Below, piece by piece: positions 26,291-35,141 of a DNA stretch of 45,760 bases. The translations under genes and the position numbers were made by a program. The first letter of the stretch is position 1. Each line of letters begins with the position of its first letter. Origin of the DNA: Acidobacteriota bacterium (lineage in GTDB: Bacteria; Acidobacteriota; Terriglobia; Terriglobales; Acidobacteriaceae); the NCBI GenBank assembly GCA_013290025.1, contig JABCYV010000009.1:1-45760 (forward strand), given 5' to 3'. The notes under the pieces are model-generated. The model was not told where the DNA came from and did no database searches. It saw nothing but the letters and a program-made list of their open reading frames with translations.

Positions 26291-26980
26291 TTAGGCTATT
26301 GTTTTCAAAGGCAAAGCCTGATTGACGGCAAACAACGCCAGTTCGAGACGGGTGGAAACACCGAGCTTGTCAAAAATATTGCTCAGATGGTGTTTTACCG
26401 TGTCTTCGCTGATTTTGAAGTAGCTGGCGATTTCCTTATTGGAATATCCGGCAACCACTGCCGATACGATCTCCAATTCACGCGGGGTCAAGCCAAATTT
26501 CTTCTGCCGAGCATCTTCTCCTGAGGACTGCACCAGGGTTCGGAGATATTGCACCAGGTTAGAGACGCTTTCGCGTCCGACCCAATACTCTCCCGCCATG
26601 ACTGTATGAATGCTCTTCAAGAGCAGTTGGGTGGCCGAATCCTTCAACACCACGCCACGGGCGCCGAGCTGCAATGCTTCCACAATCTGTTTTTTTTCGG
26701 CCGCCGCGGTAAGTAGGATGACGCGCATCGAATTGGAGCCGGAACTGGTGCTCAACTCGCGCAGCGCCTCCAGGCCGGGCTGGCGTGGCATGGCCAGATC
26801 CAGCAGGAGAATGTCAGGCTTGAGCTGTTGGGCGAGTTTGACAGCTTCGGCGCCGTCGCAAGCTTCGCCTATTACTTTCAGGTCGGACTCCGCCTCCAAA
26901 AGACGGCGCAATCCGTCGCGGAAGATAGGGTGATCGTCCGCGATGACGATGCGAATGGGCTGCGATCTTCTGTTATCCAT
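26291..26980 (-). CDS. NarL/FixJ-type response regulator
   Basis: 229 residues. The receiver domain (1-130) has the acidic pocket (D15, D16) and phospho-acceptor D61 (ILLLDLAMP), with the conserved lysine in VVLKDSA. The LuxR-type helix-turn-helix covers about 163-222 (GLTPRELEIVSAVVAGYSNKE, then ISEDTVKHHLSNIFDKLGV). It binds DNA when phosphorylated. Its start overlaps the end of the histidine-kinase gene by 8 bases, so the two form a two-component pair. The next gene on the strand encodes an Flp pilin, a plausible target. Confidence 0.95.
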   Translation of the reverse strand: MDNRRSQPIRIVIADDHPIFRDGLRRLLEAESDLKVIGEACDGAEAVKLAQQLKPDILLLDLAMPRQPGLEALRELSTSSGSNSMRVILLTAAAEKKQIVEALQLGARGVVLKDSATQLLLKSIHTVMAGEYWVGRESVSNLVQYLRTLVQSSGEDARQKKFGLTPRELEIVSAVVAGYSNKEIASYFKISEDTVKHHLSNIFDKLGVSTRLELALFAVNQALPLKTIA

Positions 26981-28814
26981 GATTCGCTTCCCGCTTTTGC
27001 GGGACGTTGATTTCGAGCCGCGAACCCCGATCGGGTATTGATTCTACCGTGAGTTCGCCTTCAATCAAGCGAACTCGTTCCTTAATCACCAGCGGTCCCC
27101 TTCCCACGGCATCCAGCTGGAGGTGGGTAAGGCGACCAGCGAACGGAAACCCACGGCCATCGTCTTCAATCACCAGGCTCCACTTATCATTGCTCGCACC
27201 CAATCGGACCAGTACCTGGTGCGCTCGGCTATGCTTACGGACGTTGACGAGGCCTTCCTGCACGATCCGAGCTAGCTCCCGGCAAACTGGCTGCGGCATG
27301 TCGAGTTGGTCCAGGTCCGTAAGGAATCGCGCCGAAATGCCGGTTTCCCGCTGGAATCTTTCAACCGTATCGGCTAGAAATCCGATGAGTCTTCTGGAGT
27401 CTACATCCAGCGACTTCATTTGTTGCATGAGTTCGCGTAGTTTCAGAACCTCCTCGCGCAGCAGGCCCTGGATCCTTCCCAGTTCTGATGTGACTGCTTC
27501 GGACCCGGTCTCTGACTTGCCCGATTGGCGGCGCAGTACATCCACTTGCATCTCCACCGCGATGAGTGACTGAACGGCGCCATCGTGCAGTTCACGGGCA
27601 AAGCGTGCCCGTTCCACCGCTCCTGCACGCAGACGCAAACGGCGCAGCAGATATACGTTGTAGACCGCCGGCCCCACCTGGCGGACTAATTCCTGCAGGA
27701 AACGGAGCTCTTCCTCAATCTCGCCGGTCAAAGAAGGGTCCAGCAAGAAGACGCGGCCCCACCACTCGCGTCCAAAGTTGAAGGAAACCGTTATTAGATT
27801 GCGGAATTCATGCCGCTGCCCCAATCGATCAAGAAACTCAGGGGCAGAATTCCGGTGTCTGTTCCCTTCTGGATCCAGCCCCAACAACTCAAAGTGCGGG
27901 GTTTTGTCCCCGTCGCTACGCCAGACGTAGCAGGTCTCAGCCGGAGATTCGTAAAGATAAGCTTCACGATCGGAGGCCACACTATCCAACCAGCGGAAAG
28001 TCGAGGTCGTGTTGTTTTGCGAAAGCATCTCGCCAACAAAAACCCGCTGGTTGTAGGCTTCCTGCGAGGCTAGTACGGCCTTTCCAGCACCGTACATCCG
28101 TAGCAACTCCGCTACGATTTCCTGCAAGGTTCCGGTAAGACCGGCATCCACTCGCGCTTTCCCTAGAATCCGGGCAATCACGGCTTTTTCTGCCCGGAGT
28201 TGCTTTTGTTGCTCGGCGAGGTATCCGAGCAGAAGGCCCATAACCAGAAGATAGATCGAGCGCATGAAAAGACGTTTGGGTTCGAAATCGGACACATCGA
28301 GCCGCAGCGGCGGCAAGTGGTAGCGCGAAAGCAAGCGGCCTACCCAATCCAACAGACCCATCTGGAAGGCGAAGCTCTCGACCCAAAGTAGCACCACGGC
28401 GGAGGCGGCCGTCCCGACCGTCTCCCACAGACCCCAGCGGTACGCCGCAGCCGCAAGAACGAAAACGAAGAAGAGAAAGAAGGGATTGGCCTGGCCGGTC
28501 GCAAACACTGAAATCACCGCTGGCCAAATCACGTCGGCGGCGTGAACCAGCATGCGGAAGGATGCGGTCGACTGTTCGCGGCGCCGCAACAGCAGCATGA
28601 TGATGACGCCCTGCGAAAGATAGAAGGCCATCAATCCGTATGCCCACATGGAATAACGGACTTCGCCCGGATCCATCCAGATGGCTATCAGGGCAGAAAT
28701 GGCAAGAAAAACCCGGGCGGTGGCCAACCACCGTTCAGTGCGGCGTATTTCGCCGGGGCCGGTGGGGGCCCGCAATCTCCACAAGAACCGATGTCGAAGC
28801 GCTCGGAGTGACAA
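26973..28814 (-). CDS. Membrane histidine kinase of the HisKA_3 (NarX/DesK) class
   Basis: 613 residues if it starts at TTG 28814. No ribosome site is seen there and no better start is evident, so the N-terminus is uncertain. Five or six membrane helices (about 32-200) form the input module, followed by a short coiled coil (EQQKQLRAEKAVIARIL) and a GAF-like region (about 225-385, GREWWGRVFLLDPS). The dimerisation box ERARFARELHDGAVQSLI holds the phosphorylated H410. The HATPase domain shows LVNVRKHSRA and IEDDGRGFPF. This class pairs with NarL-type regulators, as here with the overlapping downstream gene. The signal is unknown. Confidence 0.92.
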   Translation of the reverse strand: MSLRALRHRFLWRLRAPTGPGEIRRTERWLATARVFLAISALIAIWMDPGEVRYSMWAYGLMAFYLSQGVIIMLLLRRREQSTASFRMLVHAADVIWPAVISVFATGQANPFFLFFVFVLAAAAYRWGLWETVGTAASAVVLLWVESFAFQMGLLDWVGRLLSRYHLPPLRLDVSDFEPKRLFMRSIYLLVMGLLLGYLAEQQKQLRAEKAVIARILGKARVDAGLTGTLQEIVAELLRMYGAGKAVLASQEAYNQRVFVGEMLSQNNTTSTFRWLDSVASDREAYLYESPAETCYVWRSDGDKTPHFELLGLDPEGNRHRNSAPEFLDRLGQRHEFRNLITVSFNFGREWWGRVFLLDPSLTGEIEEELRFLQELVRQVGPAVYNVYLLRRLRLRAGAVERARFARELHDGAVQSLIAVEMQVDVLRRQSGKSETGSEAVTSELGRIQGLLREEVLKLRELMQQMKSLDVDSRRLIGFLADTVERFQRETGISARFLTDLDQLDMPQPVCRELARIVQEGLVNVRKHSRAHQVLVRLGASNDKWSLVIEDDGRGFPFAGRLTHLQLDAVGRGPLVIKERVRLIEGELTVESIPDRGSRLEINVPQKREANHG

Positions 28815-29015
28815 TCAAGTACGACCAAAGAGGTGTAGAACCCAAGGATACTATTTCCCGGCTCGGCGAAGAGCAAGGAAATTGACCTAGGCATTTGGAC
28901 TGCAAGGACTTGCGCAACCAGCGCGGCAGGAGCCGATCCCGTCACGCGCAGCCAGGATTACGGAAGTAACGTTTCTTTGCCGGCTTTGGTGTCTAGAATT
29001 GGCCGACGGACGTCT

Positions 29016-30827
29016 ATGTCTCGGCGCTCAAAAGTATGGATTCTAGCGGTCACCGGCTTGGCCGTTGCCCAGGCCGCGGCGTCCATCCTTCTCCGCCCGA
29101 ATTTCGGCCTTACCTGCATAAGCGACGTCACCCAGTGCATCCTTCTTCTTTCCGGTATTCTCGCGCTTCTGCCCAACGTACTCTCTAGTCGCGGACGAAC
29201 CCGCCTGTTCTGGTCGTTAATGACGCTGGGAGTAGCGTTCTGGCTGACCTACCAATTGCTGTGGAACTACTTTGAAATTTTCTTGCGGCAGGACGTTCCC
29301 AATCCCTTCGTGGGCGACGCTGTTCTAGTTCTTCACATTGTTCCGATGATGGCTGCTTTAGCGCTGCAACCACACCTGCAGCAGGACGAGCGCACCACTC
29401 GACTCGGGTCGCTCGATTTCGCGCTGCTACTGGTCTGGTGGCTTTACCTTTATCTCTTCGCAGTGGTGCCCTGGCAATATGCGCATTTCAATGAGGCCGC
29501 CTACGCCCACAATCTGAACGCCCTGTACTTGGCGGAGAAAATCGTGTTTCTGATCGGACTGGCATTGGTGTGGTGGCGCAGCCACGGCCCGTGGCGAACT
29601 GTTTACGCGCAGTGGTTTGGGGCCAGTCTGGCCTACGCTTTGAGCTCCTACCTGGCGAATTGGGCCATCGAAAGAAACATTTATTACACGGGCAGCCTTT
29701 ACGATATTCCTCTAGTTGCCTCCATGGCGTGGGTCACCGGGATCGGGATCCTGGCACACCATCTTTCCCCGCGTCAGCAAGTATCGCCACGCGGAAGCAG
29801 TCACGGCGTATGGGTAGCTCGCTTGGGAATGGTCGCGATCTTTTCGCTGCCTCTATTCGCGGCGTGGTCGGTCTTTGACCACCTGGCGCCGGCCGCGGTA
29901 CGTAATTTTCGTCTGGTGGTCACCCTTGGCAGCATGTTGTTAATGGGGTCAATGGTGTTTCTGAAACAGCACTTGCTCGACCGTGAGCTCCTCGGGCTTT
30001 TGAATGCTTCTCGGGAATCATTTGAGAATCTTAGACGTCTGCAGGCGCAATTGGTGCAATCTGAAAAGCTGGCGTCGCTGGGGCAGCTTGTAGGCGGCGC
30101 GGCCCACGAACTGAATAATCCACTGACGGCCATGCTCGGCTACTCCGAACTGCTGACCGCGACCACTCTGGATGGGGAACAGCGTCAATTGGCGGAAAAA
30201 ATTGGCAACCAGGTCCGGCGTACGAAATCTCTTATTGCCAGCTTGCTCAGTTTCGCCAAGCAAGTCTCAAGCGAAAAATCATTGCTCGACATCAATTCGC
30301 TGGCCCAGACTGCGGTGAAACTGTCGCAACCGCAACTGCGCGCTCGTGGAGTCCAGGTGCATACCGACCTGGCAAGCGATCTGCCCCAGATCCTGGGCGA
30401 CTCCAATCAGTTGCTACAGGTCTGCCTGCATATCACCAACAATGCCCTCCACGCCATGAAGGAGACTGGCGGGGTTCTGACCGTGCGTACACGACGACTG
30501 GACGAGGCGGTGGTGCTGGAGTTTTCTGACGACGGTCCGGGAGCACAGGAGCCTGACCGCGTATTCGATCCCTTTTACACCACCAAGCCGGTTGGTCAGG
30601 GGACAGGATTGGGTCTGAGCGCCTGTTATGGAATTATTCAGGAGCACAGTGGAAAAATCATGTGTCAGAATCGGCCGGAAGGAGGAGCAACCTTCCGCAT
30701 CGAACTACCCGCAGCTCCTATGACTACGGCTGCTGGTCTCCCTTCAGGGCTAGAGAAAAGCAGGTCCGGGCCCCCCAGTGGTGAATTACGGGCCACGGCG
30801 ACTCTCACGCTGCCTCCTACTCCGTGA
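29016..30827 (+). CDS. Membrane histidine kinase, classical HisKA/HATPase type
   Basis: 603 residues from ATG 29016; a TTG at 28977 would add 13 residues and neither start has a strong ribosome site. About eight membrane helices (to about residue 320) form an uncharacterised integral sensor. A coiled-coil linker (LQAQLVQSEKLASLGQLVGG) leads to the H-box AAHELNNPLTAMLGYSELL with phospho-acceptor H364. The ATP-binding domain has the N-box NNALHAM, DDGPG and GTGLGLSACYGII. The C-terminal 30 residues are Pro/Ser-rich. It is divergent from the NarX-like kinase and has no partner response regulator beside it; whether the NarL-type regulator serves both kinases is open. Confidence 0.9.
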   Translation: MSRRSKVWILAVTGLAVAQAAASILLRPNFGLTCISDVTQCILLLSGILALLPNVLSSRGRTRLFWSLMTLGVAFWLTYQLLWNYFEIFLRQDVPNPFVGDAVLVLHIVPMMAALALQPHLQQDERTTRLGSLDFALLLVWWLYLYLFAVVPWQYAHFNEAAYAHNLNALYLAEKIVFLIGLALVWWRSHGPWRTVYAQWFGASLAYALSSYLANWAIERNIYYTGSLYDIPLVASMAWVTGIGILAHHLSPRQQVSPRGSSHGVWVARLGMVAIFSLPLFAAWSVFDHLAPAAVRNFRLVVTLGSMLLMGSMVFLKQHLLDRELLGLLNASRESFENLRRLQAQLVQSEKLASLGQLVGGAAHELNNPLTAMLGYSELLTATTLDGEQRQLAEKIGNQVRRTKSLIASLLSFAKQVSSEKSLLDINSLAQTAVKLSQPQLRARGVQVHTDLASDLPQILGDSNQLLQVCLHITNNALHAMKETGGVLTVRTRRLDEAVVLEFSDDGPGAQEPDRVFDPFYTTKPVGQGTGLGLSACYGIIQEHSGKIMCQNRPEGGATFRIELPAAPMTTAAGLPSGLEKSRSGPPSGELRATATLTLPPTP

Positions 30828-30857
30828 AGCAGCGCGCTCCTCGCTACTCTACGCTCG

Positions 30858-32003
30858 CTAACTTACAGAGCTATCTATCTCCACAGTTCGCTTCAGTTGG
30901 CCACAGGCGGCGTAAATGTCGCGTCCTCGCGGACGGCGGATGAAAGTGGGCACTCCAGCGGTGATCAGAATGTTTTGGAATTGCTCGACTTTATCCTGCG
31001 CCGGAGTCTGAAAGCTAATCCCCGGACCAGGGTTGAACGCAATCAGATTAACTTTGGCACGAACACCACGAATCAGTTCGACTAGTTCGCGGGCATTCTG
31101 CCCCGAATCGTTCACTTCATCCAGCAGGACATATTCGAACGTCAGGCGCTCGCGACTGCGCGCCGGAAAATCGCGTGCCGCAGCCATCAACTTCTCGAGG
31201 TTCCATTTGCGGTTTATCGGCATCAGCCGCGTACGGAGCTCATCGTTGGAGGCATTTAGAGAAATTGCCAGCTTGGGACGCACGGCCTCAGCGCCGAGAT
31301 CATAGATGCGTGGCACAATGCCCGCCGTCGACACCGTCATGCGCGATTCTGGAATGCCAACGCCTTCCGCGAGCAAGCGGACAGCTTTTATGAAATTTTC
31401 ATAGTTCAGGAACGGCTCTCCCATCCCCATGAAGACCAGATTCACCCGAGCCTGAGGCGGAGATACGCGATGATCGTTGAGAACGGCACAGACCTGCCCG
31501 ACAATCTCTCCCGCCGTCAGATTCCGCTGCATTCCCAGCATCGCAGTCAGGCAGAACTGGCAATCCACCGCGCAACCTACTTGGCTGGATAAGCAAATTG
31601 TGGCGCGATCCCAGCTTCGGCTCGACGGTCCTGCTGGCTGATCGCCGGCGTCGCTGCCGTCGCCAGTCTCGCCGCCATCTCCTTCTGGCATCCAGACGGT
31701 TTCCACACTCTGGCCATCGGCAAAGGCCACTAAGTAACGGATCGCACCGTCCGTGGAGACGAATTTCTTTTCGATTTTAGGTAGGCCAACAGAAAACCCT
31801 CTCTCGGCCAGACTCCGGCGAAAGTCTTTCGGCAAAGTTGAAATCTGTTCAGCGGACTCAACCCTTTGCCCATAGACGCCCTGGAAAAGCTGATGCGCTC
31901 GGAACTGGGGCTGGCTCCATTCCTCCACCAGCGAAGCCAGCTCCTGAATCCCAAGACCCAAGAGTGTCTTATGTGTCGCTTCTGCCATGATTCGGACCGA
32001 CAA
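30858..32003 (-). CDS. rlmN: Dual-specificity 23S rRNA (A2503-C2) / tRNA (A37-C2) methyltransferase
   Basis: 381 residues from TTG 32003, which has GGGAG 5 bases upstream; an in-frame ATG at 31988 is the alternative. Radical-SAM cluster cysteines C144, C148 and C151 (GCAVDCQFC) are present. So are the two mechanistic cysteines of RlmN: C137 (ICLSSQVGC) and the methyl-carrying C367 (YAACGQL). An N-terminal helical domain, MGMGEPFLNYENF and the SLNA/N-D-E signature complete the family pattern. A Gly/Asp/Ser-rich insert of about 24 residues at 107-131 precedes C137 and is longer than in most homologues. It methylates adenosines in rRNA and tRNA in the cytosol. Divergent from the M16 peptidase. 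Confidence 0.95.
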   Translation of the reverse strand: MSVRIMAEATHKTLLGLGIQELASLVEEWSQPQFRAHQLFQGVYGQRVESAEQISTLPKDFRRSLAERGFSVGLPKIEKKFVSTDGAIRYLVAFADGQSVETVWMPEGDGGETGDGSDAGDQPAGPSSRSWDRATICLSSQVGCAVDCQFCLTAMLGMQRNLTAGEIVGQVCAVLNDHRVSPPQARVNLVFMGMGEPFLNYENFIKAVRLLAEGVGIPESRMTVSTAGIVPRIYDLGAEAVRPKLAISLNASNDELRTRLMPINRKWNLEKLMAAARDFPARSRERLTFEYVLLDEVNDSGQNARELVELIRGVRAKVNLIAFNPGPGISFQTPAQDKVEQFQNILITAGVPTFIRRPRGRDIYAACGQLKRTVEIDSSVS

Positions 32004-32192
32004 TTTCGCTCCCTGTCGATTGTAGAGGATTCCTCAACCAGAGGAGTTCAGGCTGGGAGCAGTAGCATGAATTATAGCTAAACATTTGATTCAAATATAC
32101 TTACTATCGTTCGCACGGGTCTTCCGCATGTGTAACAATACTTAAAGGCCTCGGCTTCGGATTGTTCTGACGAACCGAGTTCGGAAAACCAC

Positions 32193-33470
32193 ATGGTGAA
32201 AGAAGTCCGCAACATCCATCGCGAGGTTCTGCCCAACGGCTTGACCATCCTGACCGAGGAGATGCAGCACATTCGTTCGGTTTCCATCGGGATCTGGATC
32301 AAGACCGGATCGCGGGACGAGGATTTGCAATGGAACGGAATCTCCCATTTCATCGAGCACATGGTTTTCAAGGGAACGAAGCATCGCTCCGCCGAAGACA
32401 TTGCGCGTCAGATCGACTCCATCGGCGGCAACATGGATGCCTTCACCGCGAAGGAATGCATCTGCTTTAACGTGAAGGTTCTGGACGAGCATTTGCCGAT
32501 CGCGATGGAGGTCCTCAGCGATCTGGTGCTGAATCCGGTGTTCGATGCCGCGGACATTGGCCGTGAACGCGGTGTGATCCTGGAAGAAATTAAGATGGAC
32601 GAAGACAGCCCGGACTACCTCGTCCACGAAATCTTCACCCAAAATTTTTGGAAGGACCATGCCCTGGGCCAACCCATCCTTGGCACCAAGGAAACGGTGA
32701 GGAAGTTTGAGCGCGACCCGGTACTGGATTTTTACAAACAGCGCTTCGCCCCCGGGAACCTGATCGTTTGCGCCGCCGGCAATCTGAAGCATGCGCAGTT
32801 CGCCGAACTGGTCGCCAAGCACTTTGAGCACATGAAGCCGATGAAGAACGGCTTTCACAGCCCGCACCCAAAAACTGCTCCGCGCATCATCATGCGCAAC
32901 AAAAAAGCGCTGGAGCAGGTGCAGATTTGCGTGGGCGTCCCCTCGCATCCGATTGCACACGAGAGACGGCATGCGTCATATATTTTGAATACGCTACTGG
33001 GCGGTGGAATGAGTTCGCGCCTCTTCCAGAACATTCGCGAGCGACAGGGTCTGGCCTATGCCATCTATAGCGATCTCAATCCCTACCGCGATACGGGCTG
33101 TCTCTCAGTTTATGCGGGGACTTCACGCGAGTCGGCTGGCAAAGTGGTGCAGTCCGTCGTTTCCGAGTTCAAAAAACTCAAAGTGAACGAAGTTCCGGCG
33201 GAGGAGTTGCGTCGCTCCAAGGACCAGTTGAAGGGAAGCTTAATGCTATCGCTGGAATCTTCTACCGCGCGCATGTCCAACCTCGCTCGGCAGGAAATGT
33301 ATTTCGACCGCTTTTTCACCATGGATGAACTGCTGGAGAAGATCGAGAGCGTTACGGTGGAAGAGCTGAAAGAGTTGGCTAACGAGTTTTTCCGCACCGA
33401 ATCGATTGCGGTGACCGTTCTCGGCAATCTGAACGGATTGAAACTCAACCGCGACCAACTGGCCTGCTGA
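32193..33470 (+). CDS. M16-family zinc peptidase (processing-peptidase-like)
   Basis: 425 residues, the length of a single-chain M16B peptidase. The inverted zinc motif HFIEH (H52, E55, H56) is intact, with the third ligand glutamate about 76 residues later in VILEEIKMDED (E131 or E132). The second half holds the non-catalytic M16 domain with the R-x-x-x-G-L-A-Y substrate-binding signature (RERQGLAYAIYS). It has no signal peptide, so it is probably cytosolic or peripheral. ATG 32193 is the first start and the N-terminus (VLPNGLTILTEE) is typical. In the 190-base region shared with rlmN there is a 13-base palindrome, ATTTGA-T-TCAAAT (32084-32096). Confidence 0.93.
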   Translation: MVKEVRNIHREVLPNGLTILTEEMQHIRSVSIGIWIKTGSRDEDLQWNGISHFIEHMVFKGTKHRSAEDIARQIDSIGGNMDAFTAKECICFNVKVLDEHLPIAMEVLSDLVLNPVFDAADIGRERGVILEEIKMDEDSPDYLVHEIFTQNFWKDHALGQPILGTKETVRKFERDPVLDFYKQRFAPGNLIVCAAGNLKHAQFAELVAKHFEHMKPMKNGFHSPHPKTAPRIIMRNKKALEQVQICVGVPSHPIAHERRHASYILNTLLGGGMSSRLFQNIRERQGLAYAIYSDLNPYRDTGCLSVYAGTSRESAGKVVQSVVSEFKKLKVNEVPAEELRRSKDQLKGSLMLSLESSTARMSNLARQEMYFDRFFTMDELLEKIESVTVEELKELANEFFRTESIAVTVLGNLNGLKLNRDQLAC

Positions 33471-33523
33471 CGTGCTTTTCCGTCAGACGGCAAAAAACTC
33501 CGATTTGGATAGCGCAGTGCTTT

Positions 33524-33574
33524 AAGCGCTGCGATTAAGTGCTCCGAAATCAGCAAGGGCTTTAGCCCCTGAGA
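33524..33574. repeat. Dispersed repeat, copy 2 (GGCTTTAGCC element)
   Basis: Second copy of the element at 12122-12171: AGCGCTGCGATT, AAG, CTC, AAATC and GGGCTTTAGCCCCTGAG in the same order. The core GGGCTTTAGCCC here is nearly a perfect palindrome. It lies between the M16 peptidase and MXKDX genes. Confidence 0.6.
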
Positions 33575-33693
33575 TACCAACTCGAGTTTCCCCCAGCCTG
33601 TTTCCCGGCGGTGTCGTAACTTTCCTTGTGCTGATACATCTCACTTGTGCGTCCGGAGTGTGCGGCGCAATTCAATCTTAAACAGGAGACTTT

Positions 33694-33981
33694 ATGAAGA
33701 GACTAGTTGGCCGGCTGATGGTGATGTGTGTCCTGGCAGCTTCAATGGCGGCGTTTGCCCAGTCCAGCGGTAACGCAAAGCAAGACGAGATGAAGCACGA
33801 CGACATGAAACAGGACAACATGAAGCACGATGATATGAAGAAAGATGACATGAAGAACGACAAGAAGGCGAAGAAGACCAAGAAAGACAAAATGAAAAAA
33901 GACGAGATCAAGCACGATGATATGAAGCATGACGACATCAAGCACGACGACATGAGCAAGGACGACGCGAAGAAGAACTAA
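33694..33981 (+). CDS. Secreted pentapeptide MXKDX-repeat protein
   Basis: 95 residues. A signal peptide (about 1-23, ending AAFAQ) is followed by some twelve imperfect pentapeptide units of the form (M/I)-K-x-D-D, such as MKHDD, MKQDN and MKKDD, with a lysine-rich centre (KKAKKTKKDK). This matches the known pentapeptide MXKDX repeat family (TIGR02953), whose role is unknown. The density of Met, His and Asp suggests metal binding in the periplasm, but that is inference. ATG 33694 has GGAG upstream. It stands alone between intergenic regions of about 220 and 190 bases. Its repeated DNA (GACATGAA units) could be prone to unit gain or loss. Confidence 0.85.
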   Translation: MKRLVGRLMVMCVLAASMAAFAQSSGNAKQDEMKHDDMKQDNMKHDDMKKDDMKNDKKAKKTKKDKMKKDEIKHDDMKHDDIKHDDMSKDDAKKN

Positions 33982-34170
33982 GCCGCTACCTGTTTTTCGT
34001 TTTCTGACTCCGCATGGCATTCGAGCCTGGCTGCAGCCACTCGCTGCCCGTGAAGCTCCCTTCAGCCTCGATTGCAATCGGTCAGACTTGAGCTTCCACT
34101 TCCCTGCCGCCGGACCGGATCAGACGCATCCGATGTACTGCGGCAGGCGCATTACTTCCAAGTAGTCCGC

Positions 34171-35056
34171 TCAGTCGTTGAGAACCGCCAGGTCGAGATC
34201 ACTTAGGCGCGCTGGGTCGGCGATCACGTCGACCTCCACAATCTTCCCGCGCGTGATCGTGAAACGCCGCACCCTCAACAGCCGTCCACGCGGAGCCCAC
34301 ACGAGTGCCACATCGCCGTCGACCAGCATCGGTTGCACAGAACGGGCAAGGTGTGAGAAGGCGATCGCTCCCTTGGCCCAGTTCCGTGCACCCCGGATCT
34401 CTCTCAGTGCTTCTGGACGCGCCGCGGCTTCGTCCACTCGAACCACGACATCTGGGTCGAGCAGCGCGACCAAGCCCTCGAAGTCGCGGCCGCGTAAGGC
34501 CGTGAGGAAAGCATCGACGATTTGTCGTTGTTGGGTGAGACCGGCTTTGGCAGCCGTCGCCCCTCCTTGCACTCGGCGGCGTGCGCGGCTGGCCAGCTGT
34601 CTTGCCGCGGTCGGAGAACGGCACAATAGTAGCGATTTCCTCGAAGGATACGGCGAACATGTCGTGCAGCACGAACGCGAGCCGTTCAGCAGGCGTCAGC
34701 CTGTCGAGTACGACGAGCAAGGCGAGGCCGACTGAGTCGGCCAGAAGGACTTCATGTTCGGGGTCTGTGCGCTCGCTGTTCGCGACCAGCTCGGAAAGGC
34801 CTTCTCCCAGGGACTCCTCGCGCCGCGACGTACGGGAGCGCAACATATCGAGGCACACGCGTGCGACAACCGTCGTCAGCCATCCCCCGAGATTCTCGAT
34901 TCCGCTGGCGTCAGACCGGCTGAGTTTTAGCCAGGCTTCCTGGACGGCGTCGTCTGCCTCGCTGACCGAGCCGAGCATCCGATACGCCACCGCTCGCAGG
35001 TGACTCCGGTTCTCCTCGAATCGTTCCGCCAACCATTTGTGTTCCACCACAGTCAC
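34171..35056 (-). pseudogene. ECF41/SigJ-type sigma factor with SnoaL-like C-terminus, frameshifted
   Basis: From GTG 35056, region 2 (SHLRAVAYRMLGSVSEADDA, then VQEAWLKLSR) and the first half of region 4 (LDRLTPAERLAFVLHDMFAV, then SFEEIATIV) read in one frame. The rest (CRSPTAARQLASRARRRV) and the SnoaL-like domain (IVDAFLTALRGRDFEGL to ADPARLSDLDLAVLND, stop at 34171) read in another. The break is at 34624-34631, inside the helix-turn-helix, and fits loss of two bases from an expected GTG-GGC-CGT. Without correction the product loses its -35 recognition helix and gains an unrelated tail to 34199. ECF41 factors use the SnoaL domain to control activity and are typically linked to COE genes; one is present at 35794. 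The gene has its own ECF41-type promoter. A sequencing error is possible. Confidence 0.82.
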
Positions 35057-35073
35057 ATTTCCCCACCGCGTTC

Positions 35074-35112
35074 CGTCATAGTAGTGACGAACGAAATCTA
35101 GCGAATGTGACA
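35074..35112 (-). promoter_or_regulatory. ECF41-type promoter of the sigma gene, with inverted repeat
   Basis: Minus strand: TGTCACA (35112-35106), a 16-base spacer, then CGTC (35089-35086), an exact match to the published ECF41 pattern TGTCACA-N16-CGTC. The -10 also begins the inverted repeat CGTCA-N6-TGACG (35089-35074). The expected start near 35080 gives a leader of about 25 bases to GTG 35056. Confidence 0.8.
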
Positions 35113-35141
35113 AGGTCGCAAATCGAAGAAGCGGAACGCGT

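Noticed and set aside
33467-33486. CTGACG...CGTCAG hairpin at the M16 peptidase stop codon
   Set aside because: Only 6 bp, overlaps the stop codon and is not followed by a U-tract, so there is too little for a terminator call.
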